From Sporosarcina limicola (GTDB lineage Bacteria; Bacillota; Bacilli; Bacillales_A; Planococcaceae), in assembly GCF_014873855.1 (NCBI RefSeq), contig NZ_JADBEL010000001.1, forward strand, positions 283,198 to 347,197: a stretch of 64,000 nucleotides of DNA, read 5' to 3'. A program made the translations under genes and the position numbers. The notes beneath the pieces were generated by a model, which saw only the letters and a program-made list of their open reading frames with translations, was not told the DNA's origin and did not search any database. Positions 17,702 through 25,796 of the stretch are shown piece by piece; the first letter of the stretch is position 1, and every line of letters begins with the position of its first letter.

Positions 17702-18424
17702 ATTATTGAATGAAGTTGATGAAGGATTCCACTTTTCCACCTCAATCGAATAACCTGAAAATAATTCAAGCTAGAAATCTTCCGTGCCGACCGCACACAC
17801 GACAACCGGCTTTTTCGAATACTATAGGATAATGATTCGATGATGGGGGGCGTTTGAAGGTTGGGACAATGGGCCACAGCGGTTCGAGGAGGCGTTCCCA
17901 CAGTCGATGGGCAATCATTTCGACGGTTCCATTGCCGGCACCTGTTTACGGGAGATGGACGGACTATCAAACTTTATAGAACGACTAAAAACTCCACCAA
18001 ACGGCGGAGTTTTTCGGGTTATTATTTCATCCCTACGTCCCAATGGTCCTGGAATAATTAGTGATCGAGCCAAGCCTTAAATAATTCACACCAGCTTAGA
18101 ATACAATCAGCCTAGAGGCTTATTCATTAGTCGTCACCGCCAAGTACCGCGTGGGTTTAGCCATCAAAATGTGCAAAAGTTGGCTAACACATTACAAATC
18201 GATTCTTACGGGCACTATTACACCAAGAGACATCTACTCAAGTTAGCCCTTCGATAACATGGTATCCAGCTTCATTTGGAGTCACAGCATCACTAATCAA
18301 GTGAATTTATTACCACTTCTACTCACGTACAAATTACTTTCTAGTACACCAAAAAAAGTTATGGGGGTGTCATACACTGTCTGTTGGCAAGAATAAGACC
18401 AACGAATCCGCCGGCTATTACACA
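17702..18424. other. Gene-poor gap with possible coding debris
   Basis: No intact gene is seen. A second terminator-like hairpin (ACTCC-CC / GG-GGAGT followed by TTTTT, plus strand) is at 17988-18015. Plus-strand reading frames look partly protein-like, with FEEAFPQSMGNHFDGSIAGT near 17880-17945 and, at 18081-18257, a 58-codon open stretch containing RQVPRGFSHQNVQKLANTLQ and YGHYYTKRHLLKLALR before a TAA. Neither has a start and ribosome site, and neither is recognised. They are best read as decayed genes or chance. Confidence 0.35.
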
Positions 18425-19036
18425 CTATTTGAACCAACCTTTTTCCTTGAACCGAGAAATCGCTTCAATCCGGTTGCCGACGCCTAGTTTTTCAAGAATC
18501 GCAGAGATGTAATTACGCACTGTTCCCGGCGTCAAATACAATTCACCCGCAATCTCCTTCGTCGTTTTTCCGTTTGCGATGAGACCAAGCACTTGGCTTT
18601 CGCGCTCCGTCAGCGGACTTTCCGTTTCATCGTTGTCACCATAAGCAATATCAACGAGTTCCGGCGCGTAAATTCTTCGTCCATCCATAATGGTTCGAAT
18701 TGAACTGACCAGATCCTCAATCGGACTATCTTTCAATAAATACCCGCGTACACCCGCTTTCCGAGCACGTTCAAAGTAGCCAGTACGCGCAAATGTCGTC
18801 AAGATGATGATTTTGCAGTCGTTCCCCTGCAACTCCTCTGCGGCATCCAACCCCGTCTTCACCGGCATTTCAATGTCCATGATGCATACATCGGGTTGGT
18901 GCTCTTTCACTAACCCGACAGCCTCTTCGCCATTTTTAGCCTTTCCAACGACTTCCATGTCATCTTCCAAATTCAATAACGAACCAAGTGCGCCGAGCAT
19001 CATTCCTTGGTCTTCCGCTATGACAATACGTATCAT
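18425..19036 (-). CDS. desR: DesR-type NarL/LuxR response regulator
   Basis: 203 residues from the ATG at 19036, one base after the desK stop; an upstream GTG overlaps the ribosome site GGAGA. Receiver domain: IAEDQGMMLGALGSLLNLED, phospho-acceptor Asp in VCIMDIEMPVKTGLDAAEEL, then the LTTFARTGYF and GYLLKDSP segments. The C-terminal LuxR HTH has LTERESQVLGLIANGKTTKE. It closely follows B. subtilis DesR, which when phosphorylated activates the des desaturase gene on cooling. Synteny with desK and des supports this. Confidence 0.93.
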   Translation of the reverse strand: MIRIVIAEDQGMMLGALGSLLNLEDDMEVVGKAKNGEEAVGLVKEHQPDVCIMDIEMPVKTGLDAAEELQGNDCKIIILTTFARTGYFERARKAGVRGYLLKDSPIEDLVSSIRTIMDGRRIYAPELVDIAYGDNDETESPLTERESQVLGLIANGKTTKEIAGELYLTPGTVRNYISAILEKLGVGNRIEAISRFKEKGWFK

Positions 19037-19037
19037 T

Positions 19038-20177
19038 TCAATCACTCTCCATAATATGTGTTATGACAGCCGGGACACGGATAGCTAATTTCGTACCCTT
19101 GCCACCTTCGACCCGAAGACTACCGTTCACGAACTCAAGCCGCTCACGCATTCCCCTCAAACCGTTCCCTGGCGACGATTCTCCACCTCTTGTGATACCG
19201 ATGCCGTCATCCTCTATAGTAATAACAAATTCGTTTGGCAATTGTTCAAATGAAATACGGCAAGACGTCCCATAACTATGTTTCACGACATTCGTCACTG
19301 CTTCTTTCAGGCACATACTTAAGACGTTTTCCACGATTGTCGGGATATTTGTAAACGCCGGATCTCCTTCAATCGTAAAATTCATTTCAGCCGCCTTCAA
19401 AATTTGCTGGATACGTAGCATTTCATCTTCCAACTTCGTCGCTCGCATATTCGAAACAAGTTCCCGCACTTCCTTCAATGCCGTGCTCGCCGTTTGCCGA
19501 ATATCATGCAATTCCTTCACCGCAGCTGCCGGATCACGTGACACAAGTTTCCCCGCCAAATCACTTTTCAAGCCAATCAAAGATAACTTCTGACCCAGTG
19601 TATCGTGCAAATCACGTGCAATTCGCTGCCGTTCCTCAAAGATAATCAGTTCCGAAATCCGCTCTTTCGCATTTTCTAACTGACCTTCTAATTTCTCTCG
19701 CTTGTTCCGGTTATACAGATTGAATGGGAGGAGCACCACACCAATCACCGTGATGAGTATGAAGTGGACTTGCGCAAGGAATAGGTCAATTTCGATGAAA
19801 AAACCCGCCACAATCGCACCAATTGTAAACGCTATATGCAGACCGTACATGATGAAAAAACCAACTGAGTTACGGATATTACCGATAAAAAACGCAGTGA
19901 ATAAGGACAAGTAAACGTAGCCGAACAATAAAGTCATGACGACATTAATGACCATCTCGAAACTAAGCCACATATAAACAAGTCCACTTTTCGATTTGAA
20001 AGAAAACATATATGAAAGGAAAAATAAAAACAATATGAAAATCCCTACACTAATCTGAATCGACGACGATGACCTGAATATGAAAAAGAACGGTAGAAGA
20101 CAAAATATAACCCACGCATAGATACTAAGCCATGGACTTTTTGGAAATATGCTATACCAGCTTTGCATTTTTTTCAT
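19038..20177 (-). CDS. desK: DesK-type membrane-fluidity sensor histidine kinase
   Basis: 379 residues. Four to five membrane helices in the first ~155 residues form the thermosensor. A coiled linker leads to the HisKA_3 domain with the phosphorylated His in RIARDLHDTLGQKLSLIGLK, and an ATPase domain with KEAVTNVVKHS (N box), EDDGIG and a GNGLRGMRERLEFVNG lid. DesK acts as kinase when the bilayer is ordered (cold) and as phosphatase when fluid. Expected partner: DesR, encoded next. Confidence 0.93.
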   Translation of the reverse strand: MKKMQSWYSIFPKSPWLSIYAWVIFCLLPFFFIFRSSSSIQISVGIFILFLFFLSYMFSFKSKSGLVYMWLSFEMVINVVMTLLFGYVYLSLFTAFFIGNIRNSVGFFIMYGLHIAFTIGAIVAGFFIEIDLFLAQVHFILITVIGVVLLPFNLYNRNKREKLEGQLENAKERISELIIFEERQRIARDLHDTLGQKLSLIGLKSDLAGKLVSRDPAAAVKELHDIRQTASTALKEVRELVSNMRATKLEDEMLRIQQILKAAEMNFTIEGDPAFTNIPTIVENVLSMCLKEAVTNVVKHSYGTSCRISFEQLPNEFVITIEDDGIGITRGGESSPGNGLRGMRERLEFVNGSLRVEGGKGTKLAIRVPAVITHIMESD

Positions 20178-20226
20178 TCACCGCCCCATCTGTTATAACT
20201 TCATTGTAACAAATTCCTCAGATAAT

Positions 20227-20261
20227 AAAACAACCATCTCAGTGAATGAGACGGTTGTTTT
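20227..20261 (-). terminator. Terminator between des and desK
   Basis: AAAACAACC-TCTCA / TGAGA-GGTTGTTTT stem with a GTGAA-type loop, just after the desaturase stop. desKR therefore likely have a separate promoter or depend on read-through. Confidence 0.85.
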
Positions 20262-20266
20262 CACTA

Positions 20267-21319
20267 TTACTTATTTTCAAAACCCGTTCGTTTCGGTTTC
20301 AAATCGATTTTCGACCTTCCACTCGCTAAAATGTTTTTGATTTCCTTGAATGCCACGAACTTTTTTCGTTCTGGATCATACAGACGGTAGCTGAACGATT
20401 CCAAACTTGTTTTGATGTTGATTGTTGTCGCTTGTTGCAAAGGTGGAGTAGAATCATGCGCTACTTCCAAGTTGTAATTTGGTACACGTGGTGCTAGGTG
20501 ATGCACATGGTGGAAGCCGATATTACCTGTCGCCCACTGCAATACACGTGGTAATTTATAATATGAACTGCCATCAATAGCTGCTTTGACATAATCCCAT
20601 TCAGATTCCTCTTCGAAATAAGAATCCTCAAATGTATGCTGAATATAGAACAACCAAATGCCAAGCGCACCTGCGATGAACATGATTGAACCTTGCACGA
20701 TAAGGAACGCCTGCCAGCCTGTCAGCAAGATAATTCCTGTGTAAAGCGCAATAAGCGCTACATTCGTTAAATACGTATTGTACCGTTCTTTCTTCCGCGC
20801 ATCTTTACGGTTGAATCGGCTTGAAATAAGTACAAGATAAAGTGGGCCAAATCCAAACATGACCAGTGGATTACGGTACACGCGATAAGAGAATCGTTCC
20901 CATTTCGACGCTGCAAGATACTCATCAATCGTCATTACCCAAATATCACCTACGCCGCGCTTGTCGAGATTAGAACTTGTTGCATGGTGAATCGAATGCT
21001 CGCGCTTCCATTTTTCATAGGCAAACAATGTGAGTACGCCGGTAATTGTACCCACGATGTCATTCGCTTTTTTATTTTTAAAATAGGAACCGTGCGTACA
21101 ATCGTGAAATATGATAAACGTTCGGATGACAAACCCAGAAGCCACAACAGCGATTGCGAGCGTCAACCAGATTGACACGGGCAAACTTTTATACGCTAAA
21201 AACCATAATATGAAAAATGGTGGGATTGTATTGATCATTTGCATAATACTTTTCTTTTTATCCGACTTTGCATAGGGTGCAACATTCTTGTGCAACTGCT
21301 TTGTTTTTTCTTTACTCAT
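20267..21319 (-). CDS. des: Membrane acyl-lipid fatty acid desaturase (Des-like)
   Basis: 350 residues with several membrane helices and the three histidine boxes of di-iron desaturases: FHDCTHGSYF (~86-95), REHSIHHATSS (~125-135) and FHHVHHLAPRVPNYN (~285-300). It introduces a cis double bond into phospholipid acyl chains (delta-5 in B. subtilis) and restores fluidity in the cold. ATG preceded by GGAGG. It lies directly upstream of desKR; tandem palindromes in its leader are the likely DesR sites. Confidence 0.94.
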   Translation of the reverse strand: MSKEKTKQLHKNVAPYAKSDKKKSIMQMINTIPPFFILWFLAYKSLPVSIWLTLAIAVVASGFVIRTFIIFHDCTHGSYFKNKKANDIVGTITGVLTLFAYEKWKREHSIHHATSSNLDKRGVGDIWVMTIDEYLAASKWERFSYRVYRNPLVMFGFGPLYLVLISSRFNRKDARKKERYNTYLTNVALIALYTGIILLTGWQAFLIVQGSIMFIAGALGIWLFYIQHTFEDSYFEEESEWDYVKAAIDGSSYYKLPRVLQWATGNIGFHHVHHLAPRVPNYNLEVAHDSTPPLQQATTINIKTSLESFSYRLYDPERKKFVAFKEIKNILASGRSKIDLKPKRTGFENK

Positions 21320-21402
21320 TGTGATCCTCCCTCAAATAGGTGATTTATTCGTTCAAACCTTAACTTAACTTCTATGATAAAGTGTTTTCACGCATCACAA
21401 AA

Positions 21403-21440
21403 GACATAAATGTCATGACTTTCAACATGACATCTGTCAT
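21403..21440 (-). promoter_or_regulatory. Tandem palindromes upstream of des: probable DesR binding sites
   Basis: Two palindromes lie side by side, GACAT-AA-ATGTC (21403-21414) and ATGACA-TC-TGTCAT (21427-21440). They also form a larger inverted repeat TGTCATG / CATGACA with an 8-base centre. Their position 85-120 bases before the start codon suits an activator bound upstream of the -35. A further inverted repeat, TTTTCACA / TGTGAAAA, is at 21453-21473. Confidence 0.65.
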
Positions 21441-21493
21441 TTATTGTGAAATTTTTCACAAATCGTGTGAAAACTTCCATGTACAAATCACCA

Positions 21494-21529
21494 ATTACGT
21501 ATTACAATACGTAATATAACCCGTATAAT
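21494..21529 (+). promoter_or_regulatory. Promoter of the Phd-RelE pair with a 22-bp perfect palindrome
   Basis: ATTACGTATT-AC-AATACGTAAT at 21494-21515 is a perfect inverted repeat. TATAAT is at 21524-21529, and a TTACAA that could act as -35 lies within the palindrome 16 bases upstream. This is a typical autoregulatory operator for a toxin-antitoxin complex. Confidence 0.8.
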
Positions 21530-21564
21530 GAGTTAGAATAAAGCATATAGTAAAGGGAGGTCCA

Positions 21565-21867
21565 ATGAAGGTGGGTATTATAATGAAGAAACCGACATTT
21601 AACACAGATCAGCTTGTTTCTGCTTCCACTGCTGCCAAAACATTTGGCGCGGTAAGAAAAAAAGCGAAAATACTTCCCCAGTTCATTACGGATAATGGCG
21701 AAGTCGATACAGTCGTGATGGAATACAGATATTTCGAAGAGATGTATGCGCGCCTACAAGAGTTAGAAGATAACGAGGAGGAGCGGGTTCTCCAGGAGAG
21801 AATTGAGCGTTTGGAGGAAAATCCTTCTGTCGCTATTCCGTGGAAATCTGTCCGACGTACTGAATGA
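21565..21867 (+). CDS. Phd/YefM-family antitoxin
   Basis: 100 residues, ATG with GGGAGG upstream (an inner ATG six codons on is possible). The N-terminal Phd fold is seen in LVSASTAAKTFGAVRKKAKI and DTVVMEYRYFEEMYARLQEL; the C-terminal tail is charged (ERIERLEENP). It binds DNA and neutralises the RelE-like toxin encoded next, with an ATGA overlap. Confidence 0.82.
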   Translation: MKVGIIMKKPTFNTDQLVSASTAAKTFGAVRKKAKILPQFITDNGEVDTVVMEYRYFEEMYARLQELEDNEEERVLQERIERLEENPSVAIPWKSVRRTE

Positions 21868-22265
21868 CTCCTCCTAAATTTGATGTCCGACTCGATCCCG
21901 ACGCGCTAAAGGAATACGAGAAACTAGATGGTTCTGTTATTCAAATGGTCAATAAATCAATAGACGAACTTGAATATAGGGCCCATGAAGTTGGAAAAGT
22001 ATTAGAGAACAAAAGAAATGTAAAACTTCACGGATGCAAAGAAATCAAGTTGCAAAGTTCTGGTATTAGGATTATCTTCAGAATCACTGATGAGATTGTC
22101 GAAGTCTTGAGAGTTGTATATGTCTTGGCAGTTGAACGTAGAAGTGATGACTTTGTTTTCAAAGTTGCGTCTAAACGATTTAAACGTTTTCATCACACTA
22201 AAGAGTTTTCAAAAACGTTGAGTGACTTAAAAAAATGGCGTCATCCACAAAAGGATCCGGATTGA
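21864..22265 (+). CDS. RelE/ParE-family toxin
   Basis: 133 residues. The RelE-type opening FDVRLDPDALKEYEKLDGSV, a middle helix pair, KLHGCKEIKLQSSGIRIIFR and the strand VEVLRVVYVLAVERR give the fold. Relatives cleave ribosome-bound mRNA. It overlaps the antitoxin gene by 4 bases. It is slightly longer than RelE because of a basic C-terminal extension (FKRFHHTKEFSKTLSDLKKW). Confidence 0.82.
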   Translation: MTPPKFDVRLDPDALKEYEKLDGSVIQMVNKSIDELEYRAHEVGKVLENKRNVKLHGCKEIKLQSSGIRIIFRITDEIVEVLRVVYVLAVERRSDDFVFKVASKRFKRFHHTKEFSKTLSDLKKWRHPQKDPD

Positions 22266-22300
22266 TTTTCCAGATTCTTTTTTCTATTCGGGCCCCCACC

Positions 22301-22319
22301 AAAACTGTCATGCCAATCC
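22301..22319 (-). repeat. Solo family C unit
   Basis: AAAACTGTCATGCCAATCC is, in reverse orientation, the family C core seen in the arrays at 37.6 and 41.9 kb (minus-strand AACTGTCATGGCAATCC, one mismatch in 17). It lies in the gap between the convergent toxin and reductase genes. Confidence 0.6.
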
Positions 22320-22327
22320 TACTCAAA

Positions 22328-22369
22328 CAAGAAGGACTGTCCCCAAATTCACGGGTTCAGTCTTTCTTG
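22328..22369. terminator. Hairpin between convergent genes
   Basis: CAAGAAGGACTG pairs with CAGTCTTTCTTG (one G-T pair) around an 18-base loop that itself has CCC/GGG. It probably ends transcripts from both sides; the T run is weak. Confidence 0.55.
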
Positions 22370-22470
22370 TCCACAGTGGGATGAATACAATCCGTCGCTA
22401 TCCACATGTGTACAGTCCGTTTTTCATCCCATCTAAACGATTTGTGGATAACCTTATTTTCAACAATTTA

Positions 22471-23211
22471 TCACTTCAACATGCCGCCATCTACTTCTAA
22501 AACAGTTCCATTCACGAAATCGGATTCGTCAGAAGCGAGAAATAAATAGGCGTTTGCAATGTCTTCGGGTTTTCCGAATCTTGGATATGGTGTCATCAGC
22601 TGAAGTTGACCTAGGACTTTCTCCGGAATTGTGCCAATCATCTCCGTTTCGATGAAACCCGGTGCGACTGCGTTCACATTAATGCCTCTGCGACCGAATT
22701 CTTTCGCCCATGTCCTCGTCATCCCAATAACGCCCGCTTTTGAAGCTGCATAATTCGTTTGACCGACGTTACCACCCGTTCCAGCAATCGATGATGTGTT
22801 AATAATTTTCCCTTTTCCTTGCGCAAGCATTGCTGGCAGGAAAGCTTGTGTACAATTAAATACGCCTGTCAAATTCACGTCAATCACTCGTTTGAAATCC
22901 ATGATGTCCATTTTCAACATCATAGCATCCTTCGTAATACCGGCGTTGTTGATAAGTATGTCCACTTTACCAAACCGCACAATGACTTTTTCCGCCATCT
23001 CTTTGACGTTGTTTATATCTGCAACATCTGCTTTGAAAAAGGCGACATCCACCCCTTCAGTTCGAAGTTGTTCCGCTGTCACCTCTCCTGCTTCTTCATT
23101 AAAATCCACAATCGCAACTTGCGCACCATGTTTACCAAAAAGCGCGGCGGCGACAGCTCCGATCCCATTTGCACCGCCCGTAATGACGGCCGTTTTCCCT
23201 TGTAAACGCAA
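22471..23211 (-). CDS. SDR-family oxidoreductase, FabG/acetoacetyl-CoA reductase-like
   Basis: 246 residues from a TTG with GGGGAG five bases upstream. NAD(P)-binding TGGANGIG at ~11-18 and NNAG at ~88-91, catalytic Ser in INTSSIAG and the YAASK tetrad motif at ~153-157, and a C-terminal VNGTVLEVDGGMLK. It reduces a 3-oxoacyl thioester with a nicotinamide cofactor. Not in a fab cluster here, so it may serve another acyl substrate. Family is certain, substrate not. Confidence 0.88.
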   Translation of the reverse strand: MRLQGKTAVITGGANGIGAVAAALFGKHGAQVAIVDFNEEAGEVTAEQLRTEGVDVAFFKADVADINNVKEMAEKVIVRFGKVDILINNAGITKDAMMLKMDIMDFKRVIDVNLTGVFNCTQAFLPAMLAQGKGKIINTSSIAGTGGNVGQTNYAASKAGVIGMTRTWAKEFGRRGINVNAVAPGFIETEMIGTIPEKVLGQLQLMTPYPRFGKPEDIANAYLFLASDESDFVNGTVLEVDGGMLK

Positions 23212-23285
23212 TTTACTCCCCTTCTTTCCTATTTTTCTATAATTCTTATTTTATCATAATTAAAAAAACAAGCACCTCCGTGAAT

Positions 23286-23393
23286 TTTTATTAAAAGTCA
23301 ATAGTTAAAGTGAAAGTCTATAGATAACAACATTGCTATAGAATGTGCAACATTATAATGAATAAAATCAAAACTGAACTAAAGATTATATTT
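23286..23393 (+). repeat. Left arm of a ~105-bp inverted repeat pair
   Basis: From TTTTATTAAAAGTCAATAG to GATTATATTT this arm is nearly identical to the reverse complement of 25317-25418 (a 4-5 base indel and a few substitutions). The arms face each other around ~1.9 kb holding a lipoprotein gene, a recombinase stub and a serine-hydrolase gene. Confidence 0.88.
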
Positions 23394-23502
23394 ACGTATA
23401 AAATTTAGTGATATGATCTTTGTGAAAAAGAATAGCTATTTGCCTCCATTATCGTTATAATATTACAACAATTGGATGTTTTATAAAATTAGTGGGGTGA
23501 TG

Positions 23503-23889
23503 ATGTTGAAAAGATATTTATATACTGGGGTTTTACTTGGAACTATCATTTTAGCAGGGTGTAGTGCAAATGAGGAAACTGAAGAACAGGTAAATAAAGA
23601 AACGACGGAAGGTTTGACTGATGGACAAACAGTAGAAGTTGAGGCTTTATCTGATACCGATAAAAGAGAAGTAGTGGTGTCAGTAACTCCTTTAGATTTA
23701 ACTCAAGAACAAAAAGAAGACTATCACAAGCAATATTTTGAGATTGTAGAAGACCTAAAAGCTGAATATCAATTCTCGGATATGACTCTTGTACCTTTAG
23801 ACGAGTTTCTTAAGGTAGATTGGGTTGAACCAGAAGAATTTAAAGGGAAATTAGTTGATATTTTGGAAAAAGGGTGCATTTCATGCTAA
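23503..23889 (+). CDS. Small predicted lipoprotein of unknown function
   Basis: About 128 residues. The start is ambiguous among closely spaced ATG/TTG codons after GGGGTG; 23503 is used. A signal peptide KRYLYTGVLLGTIILAGC with the lipobox LAGC predicts lipid attachment to Cys and anchoring outside the membrane. The mature part is acidic (NEETEEQVNKETTEG) with VVSVTPLDLTQEQKEDYHKQ. It ends abruptly in KGCISC. Not recognised; it lies inside the inverted-repeat-bounded segment. Confidence 0.7.
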   Translation: MLKRYLYTGVLLGTIILAGCSANEETEEQVNKETTEGLTDGQTVEVEALSDTDKREVVVSVTPLDLTQEQKEDYHKQYFEIVEDLKAEYQFSDMTLVPLDEFLKVDWVEPEEFKGKLVDILEKGCISC

Positions 23890-23964
23890 TTAAAGAACAT
23901 AAATAAAAAAGCTTGTTCAACTAACGGATGCGCGTGACAAGTTCTGTTATAAACGCTTCTCGGC

Positions 23965-24156
23965 GTGAAAATACAGGTAATTTTTAAAAAAATTCCAACT
24001 TTACAACGGAGGATAGGAATGACCCCCTCTGTTAGGATAGAAGTCGTACAAAGTCTTATGCGCCATGAGAAAAGTGAAACTACAAGGATATACGCTCAAT
24101 TAAGGAGAAGGTTAAGGAGAAGGTTAAGGAAAGAGTATTATCAGAAGTACTTTTAA
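23965..24156 (+). pseudogene. C-terminal stub of a tyrosine recombinase
   Basis: VVQSLMRHEKSETTRIYAQL is the tail motif of XerC/phage-type integrases (the conserved H-E-K-S-x-T-T-x-I-Y with the catalytic Tyr). The rest of the catalytic domain is absent. After the Tyr an in-frame 12-base unit is repeated (LRRRLRRRLRKEYYQKYF), so the tail has expanded. Only the last ~40 codons are integrase-like; the start of the open frame is not meaningful. Confidence 0.65.
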
Positions 24157-24165
24157 ATGTAAAAG

Positions 24166-24191
24166 GAGCAACGTCTAAAAAGACGTTGCTC
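24166..24191. terminator. Hairpin between recombinase stub and serine hydrolase
   Basis: Perfect 11-pair stem GAGCAACGTCT / AGACGTTGCTC with an AAAA loop. On the minus strand it is followed by CCTTTT, so it may end the hydrolase transcript. Confidence 0.65.
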
Positions 24192-24216
24192 TACTTGACT
24201 AAAGCACCCCGTTAGT

Positions 24217-25023
24217 TTAATAAGCACTATATGAATTAGATAGACTTTTATTTTCTAGCTCAACTTCCTGATTGCAATACTCATCATAAAGTAATTTCAT
24301 TGCATCAATAATTATTTCATCTGCTAATTTCTCTTTATATCGATTTGGTAGCCCCTTTGCACCCAAAACAAATAATAGTGGTTTTTTGGAAAACTCCCCC
24401 ATTACACCAATGTCAACTACTACATTATCTAATCCACCAGTCATATGATTTAAGAAATGGCTTGGTATACCTTCTATATCACCTCGTTGCCTAACTAAAC
24501 CATTAATAACTGGAATCCATAAATCAGGATTAGTTTTGTATCCATGATGTATTAATCGTAAAAGTTCCAGCATCTCACTCAATTCTCCGTTGTTATCCAA
24601 GTCTCTTGGATTTTGAGTAATATTTATGTTTTTAAAATATGATTTTATTTTATTGTTAATCATTTCCCATCCACCACAAAATTGAACAATTCTATCTGCA
24701 ACAAAGCTATCGTGACAGGCTATCATCACTTCTACCGCATCTTGGAGTGCCAAATTTTCTCTACTTTGAAAGTGAGGATACAATTCGTTACTATCCTCTT
24801 CTGGATTTAAAATTATATTTTCAATAATGTCAGTCCATTTATAGTGTCTTTCTTCAACTAATTTTGCTATACAAAAGGCAATTGCAACTTTTGCCGCAGA
24901 AGCAAGAGGCATTAATAAACCTTTATTTAATGATAAAAGTATATCCTGTTTTACTTGAGAATATATAATAATTCCCACTTCACCTGACTCTAATTCCTTT
25001 AGTTTTTCAAGAACTTTCTCCAT
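24217..25023 (-). CDS. Beta-lactamase-fold serine hydrolase
   Basis: 268 residues from the ATG at 25023. Class A-like arrangement: SxxK in MPLASAAKVAIAFCIAKLVE (Ser/Lys), an SDN-like position in IACHDSFVADRIV, and a KTG-like HMTGG in FLNHMTGGLDNVVVDIGVMG. No signal peptide is evident, so it seems cytoplasmic, unlike secreted beta-lactamases. It may act on a D-amino acid peptide or ester; resistance cannot be inferred. It lies inside the inverted-repeat segment. A sequence relationship to class A enzymes is likely, the function unknown. Confidence 0.65.
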   Translation of the reverse strand: MEKVLEKLKELESGEVGIIIYSQVKQDILLSLNKGLLMPLASAAKVAIAFCIAKLVEERHYKWTDIIENIILNPEEDSNELYPHFQSRENLALQDAVEVMIACHDSFVADRIVQFCGGWEMINNKIKSYFKNINITQNPRDLDNNGELSEMLELLRLIHHGYKTNPDLWIPVINGLVRQRGDIEGIPSHFLNHMTGGLDNVVVDIGVMGEFSKKPLLFVLGAKGLPNRYKEKLADEIIIDAMKLLYDEYCNQEVELENKSLSNSYSAY

Positions 25024-25035
25024 TTTCGAACCCAC

Positions 25036-25300
25036 TTTCCACTATTTTTTATTTACTTATTCTCACTGTGAACTTGTCCTTGTTCAACTAAACTGCTACG
25101 TTATATAAGTTGAATTTAAGTTTTACCCTTTTGTTGAATCTACATATGCTTGTTTGACGCGTTTGTTTCGACTATTCAAGTATAAATGGGCCGTTGATCT
25201 TTCGTTCAACTTATATAGTTGAATAATGAACAAGAAGTATTTTATTTTGTTATTATACACCAATCACCCCATGAATTTTATAAATATTATCTGTATTCAG
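25036..25300. other. Leader of the serine hydrolase with a spaced inverted repeat
   Basis: CTTGTTCA followed later by ATATAAGTTGAA (25077-25113) faces TTCAACTTATATAG and TGAACAAG (25205-25233). CTTGTTCAACTAA also occurs at 23914. These look like scattered ends of small mobile repeats. No gene is seen. Confidence 0.4.
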
Positions 25301-25344
25301 AATAAAAACTGAACTAAAATATAATCTTTAGTTCAGTTTTTATT
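25301..25344. terminator. 18-bp perfect inverted repeat, probable bidirectional terminator
   Basis: AATAAAAACTGAACTAAA pairs with TTTAGTTCAGTTTTTATT around an 8-base loop. It overlaps the inner end of the right inverted-repeat arm and lies ~100 bases past the ytxJ stop. Confidence 0.75.
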
Positions 25345-25418
25345 TTATTCATTATAATGTTGCGCATTCTATAGCAATGTTGTTGTCTACAGACTTTAAC
25401 TATTGACTTTTAATAAAA
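25317..25418 (-). repeat. Right arm of the ~105-bp inverted repeat pair
   Basis: Reverse complement of 23286-23393 with about 95% identity judged by eye. No clear target-site duplication was found outside the arms. Confidence 0.88.
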
Positions 25419-25442
25419 TTTAAATGGAATGCCTGCTTTGAT

Positions 25443-25778
25443 TCAACAGAAATCTTCTACCGCGTTTTTAATTTTACCTTTGTTAATTTCATAATGCGTA
25501 GCCTGCCAGATCGCTTTTCCATCTTTCAACAGAAATAATTGTGGCGATTGGTGTTGAATGCCGAGGTCGTCCTCGATTTCATTGGAAACGGAACGACTAT
25601 CCTGCACGATTAAGTAGTTTTTCTCTAAATCTGTTTCGAATGCTTTGAATTCCCGATAGGCCGACGCACTAATTGGGCATGTCGCACTATGTTTCAAAAC
25701 GAATACCGGTTGCTCTCTCGACTGCTCCAACACGTCGCGCCATTCATTGACTACCCGAATTTCTTTCACGTCCATCAT
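25443..25778 (-). CDS. ytxJ: YtxJ, bacillithiol-system monothiol bacilliredoxin
   Basis: 111 residues (the second ATG is an equally good start). Thioredoxin-like fold with the single active Cys in LKHSATCPISASAYREFKAF and a cis-Pro region HQSPQLFLLKDGKAIW. It removes bacillithiol from protein cysteines after oxidative stress. It follows the GNAT-aminotransferase gene by 18 bases and may be the last gene of that operon. Confidence 0.9.
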   Translation of the reverse strand: MMDVKEIRVVNEWRDVLEQSREQPVFVLKHSATCPISASAYREFKAFETDLEKNYLIVQDSRSVSNEIEDDLGIQHQSPQLFLLKDGKAIWQATHYEINKGKIKNAVEDFC

Positions 25779-25796
25779 CTCCCTTGTTTATTTACT

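Noticed and set aside
24217..25023. Acquired beta-lactamase resistance gene
   Set aside because: No signal peptide, and the SDN and KTG motifs are only approximate; a general serine hydrolase call is safer.
23394..25316. Active insertion sequence
   Set aside because: No transposase is encoded; the only recombinase sequence is a C-terminal stub, and no target-site duplication is seen.
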